Source: Thozetella sp. PMI_491
Taxonomy: Eukaryota; Ascomycota; Sordariomycetes; Chaetosphaeriales; Chaetosphaeriaceae
Length of the DNA: 64,000 bases
Reading direction: 5' to 3'
Assembly (NCBI GenBank): GCA_021432635.1
Contig: MU270038.1
Location: 434,001 to 498,000 of the forward strand
A program made the translations under genes and the position numbers. A model generated the notes under the pieces. The model was not told where the DNA came from, ran no database searches, and saw only the letters and a program-made list of their open reading frames with translations. How positions within the stretch are numbered: position 1 is the first letter of the stretch; each line of letters starts with the position of its first letter. Below, one piece after another: positions 35,939-49,997 of the stretch.

Positions 35939-38900
35939 CAACCACCACCGGTGTCCGGGCCACCTTACCCGGTTGTCACGACTCCCTGATTCCCGACGCA
36001 CCTCCCCCAGCAGGTTCGGCATTCTGGCGCAGCGGCATCGAGATATCATCATCCAAAGGCAGTTCGGCGTTCTTTTTAGCATCGGCATGGCAGCGGCTTC
36101 TCTCAGACATCAAACATACCCCCAAATCGCGGCATATAATCTAGTGCCGGTCTTGAAAGCTCTTGCCCTTTCCTTTTCCCCATCTCTTTTATTCCCTTTG
36201 TCTATCTCGATGTTTAGCGAAGCGAGCGTCTGGTTTTTTACTGGGTTTCTGGGATATCTCAAAGCGACAACCGCGAGCTCGGTCACTAAGCTTTTCTCTC
36301 AACACACTACCTCATCACGGCTGGGACCCTGGGGGCGGGACATTTGATTGCATTTACGGCAGGGAAAGGGGCTTCGAATACAGGCGGTTTTGTTTTTCTG
36401 TTAAGAAGGAACGCAGCAATGCACCCCAGCTCGGCTCGAGTCCGAGACAGAAACCATCTCATATTTGGATTCCGGGGACTTCAAACCTCCCCTAACAAAC
36501 CCGCCCTTTTCCTTGGTTTCTCTTTCCTACTTTTCCTCCCCGATCTCAGGAGATTACGGCATAAAGAGGCTTTCTTTTAGACGATACCCCCATCTTCGCG
36601 ACATTATGGATCTCGGCTCGACCAAAACAAAGATACCACAAGACGCACTCGCTTCAAGGATACAACCTTTTAATTCGATCCCTTCTTCAACCCTTGGTTT
36701 CTTTTGTCTCACGGATGATGTTACGACCTGTTTTCCCTCGCGACGACGACGAATACCCCTCCTTAATCATGATCTTGCAGCCACGGCCTCTGAATGAAAG
36801 GATTTCCCTCTGTTTCCTCTCCGGCTTGATGTCGGCGACGAATGGACATTGATCGCTTTCACGAAAGGGGGATGATCGAGACATGACGTTTGGACTATTC
36901 GACGCTCGCGGCTCTGGGGCGCCTCGAACGAGGAGACTGGTTCTCCCCGCATTTACGGCTGCCCCCAGACCCACCGGGGAAGGTTGACATTATACACATC
37001 TAACCCCGACCGGCGCAGCAACGACATATCTGGTATATGGTGACGCTCGGGGCAGACACTGGCTGTCGACGACCAGACCAAGGATCTGCGTCCTCTCCGT
37101 CGGACGCCAGGTCCCTGGCGCTATTGACGGGGAGGGCGGGAAGGGGACTTGAAGCAAGGATGGGGGAGTACATCTCAAAACAAAAGACGCGGCAACGCGA
37201 CAAGCTGGGCATCGAGAACTATCGGACACTTTCTGCTGAGCAGGGATAAGATGCAGAGCCCCCTTTACGCCGTCCTAGCCGCACTCGTCTTCCTTTATCC
37301 TTCTTCATTCATCGCTTTCTTCTCTCAACCTCCGCCTCAGGGCGTGATACGCCTCTCTCGTGGTGACCTCTTCTCGCTAACCCGAGCACGCTATCGATTA
37401 CTGGTGCGAGACATGCGAATCGCGGTCGGCGCATGGCAGGTCAAGGTATCCGTGGTTCGGGCGCGCGAGATAGCTCACTAAGAGGGGCACTATGCAGAGC
37501 ATGCATTAGCCCCGCAGGGCTGGGGCGGAGGGAGGAGTCACAAAAGCGGTGAAGACAGACGGATAATCTGGACAGCAAAAGACGAACGGCACTTCGCGGT
37601 GTCATCTCGCCGCGCGCCAAAACCCTCCCAGTCTCTATGACGCAGGGCATTAGAATGGGTGAGGCGAAGCCTTGAGCCCCCCCGGTCTGGGCGGCCGCAC
37701 ATTGTGGCAGGTTTCCTTTGCAGTGCAGAAGACCTAAGATTCCACGGCGCGCCGAGACCAAAAGACCAATGGAGGGCTCGCTTTCCTTCCTTGACTGGAC
37801 AGGGGAGAAAAGGTATGAGATGCAGGTTCCGTGGTGGTACACCGACTCGGGGGTGTACCACTGTCGAGGTCCTTGCGCCCTGGTGGCGAGGGAAGGACTC
37901 GGCCGATGCAGTTGGATAAACAACAATGTGTCCCCTGCTCATTTGTTCATTGTCAGTTACATTAGTAGTTAATTTGAACACGTTCAATCCTCATCTCAAT
38001 CTTGTCTTGCGCCTGCCCCCAATGATGGCGTGATGTTGCCAATGCCGTGGCCTTACGTATTGGGGTCTCTTGTGCGCCTACAACAGAAATCCGATATGTG
38101 AACGCTATACTACCCATATCTCGATATACCCCTCGTACGACGCCGTGTAATGCGGCACATGCACCGAGGATGGTGTGCTTCGGCTGCCATTTCACCGAAG
38201 GTCATGAACTTTTACAAAATGGCGTTCAGCTCGATAGGATAGATCGTTAGGGATAGACAACTACCCCTTCCCCCACCTTGAACCACGAAGGACCTTTTTT
38301 TTGGCGTCATTACGGATGAGGGCGGCCGAGTGAAAATAATGTACGCAATGCAGCGTGTGCTGCACAATTCCAATGTTTCACTCATACTGACATATGGTAC
38401 GCAATCTCGCCCATCTCCTATGGTCGGAGTGGTCGGAAAGCACCGGTGTAGTCGCCGTGCGGCGGCTCCTCCTGCACGGCCGCCATTTTACCCGCTGCGC
38501 TCCCATATGAGGGAGCCCCCCTGAAGGTCCCTCCCGCATGCACCCAATATACACTTGCAATCTACGCGGCCGGCCTCACCGGCGGCCGCCTTTCCCCTTC
38601 CATGCTGTAGGTGGTAGCGGGCGAGGCGTCTGCATACATGCATAGGCACACCTCTGCGGCGGGTCGTAGCCCGACGACGGCGACTGACCGAGGCGGGCTT
38701 TTGGGGACAGGGCGCTCGGCGCAGCACGCGGGGCGGAGGAGGACCAGGGAGGTCACACTGCATGTAGGCCCGTGGTGCCCTGTCTAATGCACCCGCGAGG
38801 AGCCGGTCACCGTGTCAGCGCTGTCTCTCTTTCTCCACCCCCCCTTGTAATCCCATAAGGGCTTAGGCACTACAGAGGGAGAAACGAAACGACGGGTGTG

Positions 38901-39791
38901 AGCCAGGAGAACATCAAGACCAGTCCGCGGGAAGAGGTTCGTCGCTCTACATCGCTGCAATGCGTTGCTAGCCCACCGGGATTCGGCTACCAAGGCCAGG
39001 TATGTGGGGGAAGGTGTGGCTTATAGCTCCGTTAGTGGGAACATCCCAGCAACCATGGAGCAGACCGAAGCAACCTGGCGCAGCAGTCCGCGCACAGGCG
39101 CCCTAGCCCCCCCGTAAAGTTCGGCAATCTTGAACCCTAGAAGCAGATTTAAACATTTTGTGCTCAAAATTGGCCCTGGTTCTGGAAACGGCGGCCGATC
39201 CGATTTCACGCCAGCAGAAGGCAGTACGTACATAGTAAGGTAGGTGGGCATCGGTCTGAGCACGGCCAAATCTCTGTAAAAAGGACGGGACCAATACGGG
39301 GCAGGGGCGCTAAGGTTCGGCAGTTGTTTCCACTGACTACGCCTGCGTTGCTATCCTGGGCATTCTGTCAAGACGTGACAAAGTGTGCCCAGCCACAGAC
39401 CGAAGGAAACCGAACGAGATGGCATCTGGAGTTCGGGAGTAGAAACGAAGACCTGCCCCCATGTCGAGCAGGCACAGGGTTAAGTCGGGGAGGAGGCAGG
39501 CGACCGTGGGCTATTTTGGTATTTTGGGGTGGCCGGCCGGGGAGAAAGCTCTTTCGGTCGGGAATCCCAAATAGCTTTCGCAAGTTGGCCAGTGGGGGTG
39601 TGGCGATCGCCCGCAGGGATATGCTCTCCCCGGGAACTCTGGAGGTTGTCCGGCATGGGAATGGTTTTCAAGGCTTCCCGGCCCTTGGAGCTGGGGTTGT
39701 TGGTTGCTCGGCTTGTTACCATACAACCATAGTAGGTTTGCCAGGCTCTGCGCACGGAGGGGGCCACAGTCAGTGCGCGGCGGGATGCGAC

Positions 39792-39804
39792 GGGGGGGGG
39801 GGGG
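39792..39804. repeat. Homopolymer G tract
   Basis: Thirteen consecutive G within the gene-poor tract. Confidence 0.9.
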
Positions 39805-42800
39805 ACAAAAGGGGGGACCCGCTATCATGGTACCTAGAGAGATCCGCGTACGGGGCCTGGGCTGTCTTGGATACCGAGAGGGAGGCGTAAGCAGTCAAGG
39901 CAGTCAACCTCGCATTCATGCGTGCTGCGAAACTGCCTCTCTAGCGCGCGAGGAGCCGGGACTGAGAGCAAGGAAAGGGAGAAGGGAGAGGTGGCCTGGT
40001 GCGCCGCGATTTCCGGGAGGCGAGGAAACTCTGGTCTAGACGGCGCGTGCTGACGGCAGGCGCAACCTCTCTGGAATTCTCAATGGTACTACGGCATGCG
40101 TCCGTCATCCCATAGCTTGCCGGGCCGATGCACCCGCCTTTTGGGTCAACAATGGGCGTCCCAGCTGCTGCCATCGCGGGGAAGCGTCGCGTCGCACCGG
40201 TCGCACAGCTGGCTCTCCGGAATGCCATCTCTCCGCTGTTGGCTTATTCCTATTTTTTTTCATCTCCCACTTATTCCTCTCTTCTGTTCTAGAATAATGC
40301 CGACTCGGGGCGCCGAGTTGGGAAGGTTCGACGTGGTGTCTCACACAGCCTCCACTTGCCGACTGTCAAAGTGTCTTTCTTGGCCGTAAACATTTTCCCA
40401 GGTTCACCCCTTCTCAGCAGCCCACACTCCCCTCCCAACCGCCCCCCCCCACTGCTGTCTGTGGCTACTGTCAGAAGGAGCGCTCCGGTCAGTGGTCCCC
40501 ACAACCGACAAGCGCGGGCAGGCGGGCAAGCTGCCGGGCTTCCCGTTTGGGACGGGCGTAGTGGATCTTCCCAAGGGTAGGGGCAAGTGCCGTACTTGCG
40601 GGGCAGGGTCGTCGCAGCCCACGGGCGCGTGCGGTGTACTACTCTGTACGAGAACCGCAGAGAGGAAAATCTAGGTAATTAGTTTCTGCGACTGTTTGGG
40701 CTGCAAGGTCGGGAAGGAGGGGCCGCGCAAAGGTGTACAGGTGGGGTATATTGGGAATCAGTTTTCAAGGCCGTTTTTCGTCTTGTGCTACGCTTTCTTG
40801 CGCGCGCAGCCTTTCACCAATACAACTGTGTGTAGTCTTTGTCTGGCCGAAGCCGCCGGCGCTCAACGTTGTTTTGTGGTGGCGGCCATGCTGCGGCTGA
40901 GCAAAGCAAGCAAGGGAAACAAGGGCCCGTTCGAAACTCTCCACCACGCACCATCACCGACTAGGTATGGTACCCAAGGTAGTAGTTAGCTACCTTCTCT
41001 GGATTAGCATGGTCGCGCGGCAGAGCTGCCACCCCCCTCCCCAACCCCTCCCCCCTGGAAGAACCAGCTATGTACCTGGTACCCAGCTCAGCACGCGAAA
41101 CAAGAGCACTAGATGCAGCAGTCATTGGCTCGCATACGAAACGAAACAAACGCCCCCAGAGGCGTCAGCCCCCGATTGCGCATGGGCGCAAGCAGCTGGG
41201 GATACACCTCCAAGGGCCACTCACTGGCGAGAAGACCAAGATACACAGATGGAGACAGCGGAGGCTAGCAAAAATCGGTTGCGGTTGGCCCCGAGTCAGC
41301 ACCTTGGTGAATGCCATCCCCCCCTTGTCCTTCTTCATCAGTTCAAGCCGATCTGGGTTGTCTCTTCGGGACACGCTCGCCTCGCGCCCAGGGGTCAGAG
41401 TGGACTTGGGTCCCTGCCCCTTTTCCTGAATTGTTGACTTCTGTCTCCACATTGGCTGAAGCGATTCCCGGCCGTCTGGGACCGCGCCCATAACTCCTCC
41501 CCCTTTCCCCTTCCCTCTCCCCTCCTACTTCCCCAGCCCAGGGGTGGCGGAGCTGAGGAAGGTGGGAGAACACATGGTGGTCTGCGCTTCGCGAATCGCG
41601 ATAGGCCCCCGGGAAGGCTGTAGTCAGCTGGGCACGGATGACGCTATCGTGACTGCTATTTCCATGGCGAGATGAAACAAGTCCAGCACCACCCTTCTGC
41701 AGCAAGCCCATTGGCTGCCAGATGAAATCACCACCTACCCGTAGGGCAGTAGGGCAGAGAACGCGGAGATGAGCTTATGGAGATCTTCAGCTCATGGGCC
41801 CCCTTTGCTCGCCTCGCGATCCCGTTCAACTCTGGGCCTCGACCGACACCCGAACGAGGGATGACTGCGCTGCAAGAACCAGGGCTGAAATCCATAATCC
41901 AGATGAGGAACAAAGGGCCAACCGATGAGCAGGGTGGTGTCCTGGAAGTACACGGGCGTGAGGCCTATACAGGCAACCCCCCTCCTCCTCGCGGAACTCG
42001 CGGCCGGGATCCAATGGCGCCGCCCTCGCGCAAACCTTTGGTCCCTCCCTCCCCTCTCTCTTCCCGTCTCTGGGCTACGGGCCATGGTCTCGACCCGAGC
42101 TAGAGGAATGGCGCATCCTCCAAAATGGAACGAGGACAAGACACAAGTATACACGGGCCAGCGGGAGGATGGACGCGTCTTCGGGGCGTGGTGGTGACGC
42201 TGGTCGTGTTGGGTGAAGGCAGCGAGAGGGGGCTATGCCGCTCGGCTCCCGCCCAGTAGAGAGGTAGACGCATCTCACTCGAAGTCGAGGTGCTGCGAAC
42301 GTACTTGCATTACTCCACGATTACCCCCTCCAGCACAGCGGGGATGCTGACTGCATGGCCAGATAATACGCAGGCAGAAGTGAGGCTTGGAGGAGGCAGG
42401 CCCAGCGTTCCCGCGTCTATCGCCGACGACGCGCAGTGTAGCCCTTCGGAATGCATTTACCGCCCTATGCTTCCTAAGAATCCCGTGTATAGGTACTCGA
42501 GCCGGCCATGTGTCCTCCCCGATGCTGTGCTGCCCACATAGGACTAGATAGAGGGACGTATCGACGGGCTTACCAGACGCACGAAGATGTAACCCTACGC
42601 TTCACACTCTAGTTTGACTTGGATCCCCGCCAACACAAAATTTCGGATGATGCAGAGACCAACAGTACCCACATCAGCCTGTTCGAGAGCCTGTATGTCT
42701 AGGAGGGAGCGCTGGGGGTTACCACTCAACCCTCTCGTCATCGCCGTCGCCGAGCCGATTGTACAGTACCAGTTGACCGAGAGCAGAACCCCATAACCCC

Positions 42801-43628
42801 CGCGCTCAGCAATGAGTGGTGCTCTTCCAGAAATCTTCTGGATGGTACCACAAGGCCGGGTTGCCCACCCGACCACCCCTAAGGTGTTTCAGTCCTGCCC
42901 ACGAGGAGAGATAGCCCTGCGTGGCTGGGGAATGAGCCCTGAGCAGAGATAGGCGGCTCGGAAAGCAACATGACTCTTCTGCTACTTGATTGGCTGCCGA
43001 CTGCCCTGTTCCCACGTGTATTATTATCATGGCCTGCTCGACCAACGGATCGGCCCTTGGGACTTCGACTCTTGGCGGGTTCCTTGTTCTCTGCTGGTTC
43101 CCTCTAAATGCTGAGAGACATTGGCCAGGCATGGGGTGGGAAATACAATTCGGAGAGATGGGTGTGATGCCCGTGTGATGCCCGTTTCGTCACCCATGGT
43201 TCCTCTTCTCCTATTCCCGAGTCTAATGAGGTCTTCGTATTCCTCGCCTGGCGCCTGTACGTCAGGGTAATGAAGCGAGGTAGGGCTGCCACCGCAAGCC
43301 CATTCGAGTGACTCCCTTTGATGTTAAACGTCGCCACCCCGGAGTGATCTTGAATGGCCTGATTGCGAGATGCACCAAGGATGGCGAAGGCAGGGGTTGG
43401 ATCCAGAAAAGCAAGCATCCACCGGTGCTGTTGTGACACTGGCGCATTAGTAGTAGGTCGCCCGCAGCCCGAGACTGCCTTACATGCGGCGGCGGGGCGA
43501 ACAATGGACTTTCCGTTACTCCCGGTACCCAGATGTGATGCTCCTTTTCGATACAGACAGACCTCGCTGTCACGGTAGGACAAATTGATCCTTGCGCGTG
43601 GAGATTGCCAGAGAAGACCCCATGTTGT

Positions 43629-43740
43629 CCCCCCCCCCCCCCCCNNNNNNNNNNNNNNNNNNNNNNNNNNNNNNNNNNNNNNNNNNNNNNNNNNNNNNNN
43701 NNNNNNNNNNNNNNNNNNNNNNNNCCCCCCCCCCCCCCCC
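43629..43740. other. Assembly gap inside a poly-C tract
   Basis: Eighty N (43645-43724) with about 16 C on each side. The symmetrical flanks indicate one long C homopolymer that could not be read through. Confidence 0.95.
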
Positions 43741-44397
43741 TCCTCGCGATTCTTCTTTCCTCTTCCAGTATCCAACATTCCTACGACTCTCGGTAAAGGC
43801 GCAGACTATTGTCTCGTTAATATTGCCTTCGTGTTGATGAGGGCTATTTCAGCCATCCCCGCCCCTTCCGGCTTATGCCTTGACAGAGCTGATATGTGAA
43901 GTTATCTATGAGAGCTTGGCGTGACCGACAGGATACCTCCGACTAACAGCCGTCGTTTATGCATTCCATATTGGGGTCTCCTGCCCGGTGGGAGACACAA
44001 CCACCAGCTTGAAGCACTCTTGCTTCTGTGGTACTCGGGCTGCGGTGGCGGTGGCACTACACGTCGCTCAGCTTTCTACGCATATGCCTAGTTTCAGAGA
44101 CGTAGGGTCAAGTCATGCTGGCAGCTGGTGCCGCCGTCGCACCTCATGCCATGTGCCGTGGTTCGGAGTATACGATTCCCTCAAATGTCTCTTTACTATC
44201 TTTCTTGGCTTCGGCCTTTTTTGGCGACGGGGCTACTCGGCCCTGGCGGCACGCCGGTAGTCTTCAAGTCTATGGATCAAACTGTGCTGTGTCTCTATAG
44301 GAGGCACAGGATGAATAAGAACATCTTCCACTAGCTGTGGAGCATGAAAAAGTGGTGCTGCATCACCGCTTACCCGACTCTTGTTCCCCGCAGCCCA

Positions 44398-47300
44398 TTA
44401 AAGTAGCGAAATCAGGAACCCATGCAGGCGGTGTTTCTCGCCAGTAGCTCTGAGTTGGTTTAGAAGACCAACTACAGGCAAAGACGCGTCTCTCTTGGCC
44501 AGCGCTGAGGCACACATGATGATCCTGACACAAATGGCAAAGACGTGCTGGTCGGTTGTCCATCCAAGAGGTCCATCATCCGTTCCCGCCAGCTGTGTTA
44601 GATAACGGAGGCCAGTCTCTGTCCACCGGGAAAGCATCTGCAGCGAGGCCTCCGTTTCGCCATATGGCAGCCCATTGAACACACGACACCACCTTCTTGC
44701 TTCCCTGACCTCCTCGATGAAAAGGTTCTGATCCTCAGCTGCGAAGAGGGAGTCATCAAAATCAAGGGCTTTCTGAAGCTGCGTGTCGGCAGGTACAACT
44801 TCCGAAACTTCTGAGCCAAAATTGACCGGATCTCCCACGATCCTTTGCACAACATACGCTCGGAATTCCACAGAGTTATTGAAAGTTACTAAAAGCCACT
44901 CAAGCAGGCTCTCACCAGCTTCCAGCGGACCTCTCGATGTACCAAGAATAGAGGCCGTAGCCTTTGCCGCGATGTCTCTCATATCGTCGTCGTCATCGTT
45001 CAGTGCATCGTAGAGGGCCGATAGGAATGGCAGATATGTAGAATCGGTAGGGTGTGTCTTGAGTCCTAGAGAGAATGACTCTAAGGCCTCTGCGGCAGCT
45101 AGTCTAGTATCATAAGACTAGGTGGCTACGTCAGTATCGCAAAGCGGCCTCGGATGAGGCCTATGTCTTACCTCGTCAATATCCAATGCTCTGGATATCA
45201 TCCACCCCCAGCTGTGCAGAACAGGTCCAACTTTTCGTGTGTCCCCAGCAGCTCGGGAGGCAAGGGTTGCCATGACTGGGCCACTAGCAGCGAGAATCGC
45301 GTATGAGAGGGTAGGGTTGATTGGCGCTACTTGAAGCAGCTGCCACATGTGTGAGAGTTCGTCGCTTTTGGGAATTTGATCGAGCAGGTTGTCACGGATT
45401 AGGTCCTGCATCAAGGGTACCAGGTTGAGCAGCGCCAGCGTTCGAGGCTCGGGATCGATTGTCTGCCCTATTACCCGCAGGTACATCGAGCAAAGTTGCG
45501 AATAAACTCTGTTACGGTGCTCAAAGTCCTCGGCTTTGAAGACCCAAATTTCAGGAATCACCTCGAGCATCTTGCATGCTGCATTCGCATCCCGTTCTAG
45601 TGTTGTAGCCAACTGCTCACTCAGCTCGGTGACGTCGCCCGCTTGGAAGGTCTGATGGACGACTGCAGTGACCAACTCGTAGTCGAGAAGCGCTGACGTC
45701 GTGGTGGAGAGACTACCTAGGTCTAACCTCTCTGTCTGCCAAGGGTTGACAGAGGTGTCGATAGATATAACTAAGTTAATCACTTCTAAATAGGCTGCTC
45801 GGACCTCTGAGGAGGTTTTGTACGGAATGCTCGTTAGGACAAGACTTTGTGTGGAAGCCACCAAACCCGTGAGTTGCTCTAGAGCACTGGTTAGTATGTC
45901 ACAGCCTCTAGGAGACGATTCACTTACCTGTCGTAACCGACCGGCCGAGCTCGACTTTTCGAGAAAGTAGAAACTTGGTCGTCATCAGGACTCCGTGGAG
46001 GTGGTTGGAACGACTTGTGGCGCTCTTCAAAAGCCGCTCGATCTCGCTAAACCCTTCCGCCGGAAGAAAGAAGGAACAGAGGGTCCTCGCCGCGATCTCA
46101 CGAACATGCCAGAGATGGCTACCCAGGTAGGTCTCGGTGAGCCTGCACAGCTCGTCTCGGTGTTCATCAGGAGGTCCAGCCCGCCGGATAATGTCTAAAG
46201 CAGGAAATACGGCTTCCGCGGTTGAGGTCTGGTCAACCGCCTTGAGGTTCTGTTCTGCCGACTTCAACAAGTCTAAGAGAACTCCGGGCAGAGTATGATA
46301 TTTCGCATAGGAAATGCGGACTGCTTGGCCATCCCAGCCGGCTTCTAGGCTGGTCTTGGAGTCGCCAACCCCTAAGAGAACATCTATCAGACTCCTCAGC
46401 AAGAGAAGCCCGCAGTTGCGGATCGCCCACCTGCTACGGGTCAGTGCTGCATTTTCTGATGCACAGGACTACACTCACACTTCCGATCTGAGGTTATTGG
46501 CGGCGAGGTGTAGAGTTTCGGGAAGGTACGTCTCGCCCTTTTTGCTGAGTAAAGAGCTTCGGAAGACGTCTCGAAGGCAGTTGAGGGCATGTACCTGGGG
46601 CAGATTCGATCCATCTGTCTCTTCCACTCGAGCTGGCTTTCTTGCAATCTCCTCTAATTCCATGAAGACCTCGCTAAAAGATGGAGAGTCCGCGTTTGCT
46701 GACAAGATGCCGCTAGTCAAAGCGGGTATTCCAGCCGAACGTCGGGTGGTTGAAGCTTGATTAATGATGCATGAGAGTGCGCCCTATGAAGAAGTCAATA
46801 TCCGTGAGCAATACAAGACACGGCGATCGAGTTCGGATGCACCTTGTACCACTCCCGAAGCAAGTTTCCTGAGTTTGGAATATCTGGAAAGGCCCGTTTG
46901 ACATTGTTCGTCAGTTGGCAACAGGTAGCGAAGGTAAGAGATACAGTCGAAAAGGCACCGCGGTGTCGGAGCGTAGATAGCTGCTTGAAAGTCAAGTTCC
47001 CGACATCTCGAAATAGATCAAACGTTGGTAAAATTGTCCCTGCTTTTAGACCGCCTTTCAAGGATCCCACTATGTGACGCATGAGGTTGCTATAATCTGT
47101 CAGCTATAAATGAAGATTTCCCTAGGACACAGCTACAGACCTAGACTCATGAACGGCGCGGAAACTGTAGCTTAGCAGATCTTTCGTGTCAAGCCCCTCG
47201 ATCTCTTCGAGTTCTTCCGGGAGATGACCCTCGGGAGAGTCATCACAAAGGACATGTCGCACTGTCAACCAGACACGTTGGCACCCTTCAAAGACGCGCC

Positions 47301-49499
47301 GCTGAAAGGCATGTAGATCGTTGGTGAGAGCCTCTGGATAGGATTCTTGTATAAGAACCTGCCATATATAACTGCGATCATTAGTACAACCTATTAGGAT
47401 TTGGAGATGAGAGCATTTTTCTACCTTATGGATGCAAAATCTCCATGGACCGGGTTCTCAATGGCCGCGTGGCCAAGATCAAGTTCGGCCAGAGTAAGTT
47501 TGTCTTCTAAACGATCTAAGCATGCCGAAAGGATCGCCAGTTTCGCCTCCGGTCCGTTCGCCCACCTCGATAGGAGGCCTTGCGACCGAGCGACTCCATC
47601 CCCATGATCAGCTCGGCCGGTCTTTGTTGAGAGGTCGTGGGCTCTCCGGGAGAATACTTCAAGTTGCTCGTAAAGGGATCCTGATCTGCTTTCCAAGGGC
47701 CGACCAACCCTCACGACCTCGTCTGGGAAGAATGCTAGAACCTGAGTGGCATTTTCTCTGACATCGTCAAAGGGATCCAATATGAGATCGAAGAGCAGAC
47801 GAATCCAGGTGGGATCGGATGATACGGTAGCAAGGACAGCCGGGTCAATACTTTCTTCGGCAGTTCCGATTTCTGGTTTCGCAACTTTGAGAACAGCGGT
47901 AAGGCACTTGAGGCCGCTAACATGACGCTGGTATGATGCTGTGGGCACAAGCTGTTCTTTCAGGAAGGTCAGATACCACACGAGGAATGCGCTGTGAGTC
48001 TCCAGAATAGCCGTCGCTTCTTCTGCGCCTTTAATTGCAGCCTCTGGGCCAAATTTTATCTTCGGTGGCTGGGAAAGTTGGCTTTGATCGGCTCCTAGTC
48101 GCTGCAGAGTTCTTCGGGCGACATTGATGACATTCTTTACCCTCCGGACGAGCTTATTCGTATATCCTTGTATCTCGTAGCGGAGTTTAGGGTCGTAGTC
48201 GGCCAAGAAAGGCCCGAGATGTTTTCTCAGAAGCTCAAGAGCAGTTGGAGACAGAGCGGTGGTTGTCGACGGAGAGCACACGAGCAGGGAGAAGGCACAG
48301 CAGCGGATAGTATTAGATGGGTGAACAAGCAAGGCGGCCAGCAAGGTACCGTCCAAGGCGATCTTACTTGTAGAGCTCGACTGCTGAGATTGATCGCCTA
48401 ACTCACAAGTCAACTTTTGCCTCGTCCAGGGAAGGAGTCAAGACTTACTTGGCTCATCAACGAGGCCAGACTTCTTTCCTAGCTCAAGTGCCGAGAGTCG
48501 GAACAGGAGACTGGGGTCAGCGGCGTCACGACCTTCTAGGGAAGAAGGAAGCTCTGCGCGGTTGAGATACTCTAGGAAGGCAAGTGCACTTGCCCTTTCG
48601 GTCTGAAAGAGCGGCACCAACACATAATTCTTCATGTCCTCCAAGATGGTGGGATTCCGAGAAGTGGCTTCTTGTAGCCATTCTTGCCATGACTCCACTG
48701 TCAAGATAGGTTGGGTTGCGTTCGGGCCGTGCAGCTCGTGGAAGATGTTGGTGGCACACTTTCCGACCAGGGGGCAGACGTAAGAGAGGTCCATCCACGA
48801 CAAGAGCTGCAGCACAATAGACCGCCACAAGTCCAAGTCCGCCGCGGCAGCCACGGTAGGCTCAATCCGTCGGTACGCGAGGGAGATATCGACTGCCGTG
48901 GCGAGATGCTTAGCCAGGAAGTGGGCAAATAGTTGCAGGGCCGATTTGATCACGAGCCTCGTCGACTTGTGGGTAATGACCGCCAGCAGTGTCTCTAGCA
49001 TCTGCACTTTGAGAGATTCGCGGGTCTCAGGGGCAGGATTCCGCACGACAGTAATGGAGAGCACCTCCAGGACTAGTCTCATGGTCCGGTGTGGATCGTG
49101 TTCATACCACTCCAGATAGAACTCGAACAGCTTCAGCGAGACTCCCTCGCTAAAGGCCCACAGTCGCACCGGCTCATCTTGAGACTTCAGGCACTGCTGG
49201 ACGAACCCGCAGAGCTTTTGGCAGGGCGCACCCGCCTTGCCCGATCCCTGGCCCTTGGATGCATCTTGGAGCAGCTGGTGGAATATCGACTGGGCAAGTC
49301 TGCTCCGTGAGTCAGCCTACGACACCCGGGCTCCTGCATGCCTTGGGGGAAGGTCCTAAAAGAAATCTTACTGTAGTCGGTGTGTTTCAACTTGGCTGTT
49401 GAGCCACTTTGCGATGGTGTGTGCATTCTCAGCCGCCTCAGGAGAAAGTTGGATAAGGGCAAGCCCGGACGTCTGTGGTGCGCCTGCCTGAGAGGCCAT
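44398..49499 (-). CDS. trm732: Trm732/THADA-family protein (DUF2428), nine exons
   Basis: Exons complement(44398..45117, 45172..45878, 45928..46430, 46479..46783, 46843..47089, 47141..47371, 47425..48397, 48449..49299, 49372..49499) give 1,554 residues. All eight introns are GT-AG, 48-72 bases, several with clear TACTAAC-like branch sites, and each join keeps the frame. The diagnostic DUF2428 blocks are INQASTTRRSAGIPALTSG (about 817-835) and, across a splice, SEVWAIRNCGLLLLRS (about 910-925), surrounded by HEAT/ARM-like helical repeats (for example HLWHVREIAARTLCSF). In yeast, Trm732 partners Trm7 to 2'-O-methylate position 32 of certain tRNAs; THADA is the animal relative. The start MASQAGAPQTSGL is the first ATG of the coding-like frame. 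It is divergent from TIM23. Confidence 0.9.
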
Positions 49500-49997
49500 G
49501 GCGGCATGCACAGATTTTATGTCAAAATGTGCGCCGAGAGAGGAATGTCCAGGAGGAGGACATAAGCCGCACTCTACACCGCAGAAATATCTACTGCGGA
49601 GCTCTGGATTCAACAGCAAGTTTCACTACGGCTCATCCACTGCCAAAAGAGAGATGGCGAGTTTTGGCTGTAAGTTAGACCCTGGTTGCAAAGAACCAGA
49701 GGCCAAAGAAATTTGGATATACTACTAGATGCCTCACCTTGACCTCAATGCGGCTAGACTGAGGGAGCTTAAGGTGAGAGTGTCGCGTACTGTACAATGA
49801 GTGGGTCTAGTCCGTGCACCGATCAGGACCGGACCAGTCTAAATTTTTTTATCTTCGGAGGACGGCGACTTTTCTTTATCAGCCCCTTGAGGACGTACGT
49901 CGAAGCTCTTGGAGCGCATCACTTCGCATCGCGTCTTTAATTTTCCTTCTCTTTCTTTCGTGTTATTACTCTCTTACCGACCGTTCCGCACTCCAAT
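49500..49997. promoter_or_regulatory. Divergent promoter region, TRM732 / TIM23
   Basis: This 498-base spacer lies between two head-to-head starts. The side near TIM23 is pyrimidine-rich, as in many fungal leaders. No specific operator is recognised. Confidence 0.4.

Larger units (their letters stand above)
35939..44397. other. Gene-poor tract, right part (8.5 kb)
   Basis: No gene recognised. The first 1.5 kb may be a long 3' UTR of the gene at 34910. Landmarks are G13 at 39792-39804, short poly-C at about 40441-40450, a run of N flanked by C runs on both sides (43645-43724), and a short direct duplication TGTGATGCCCG at about 43161-43187. Open frames are short and in conflict with each other. 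Confidence 0.45.
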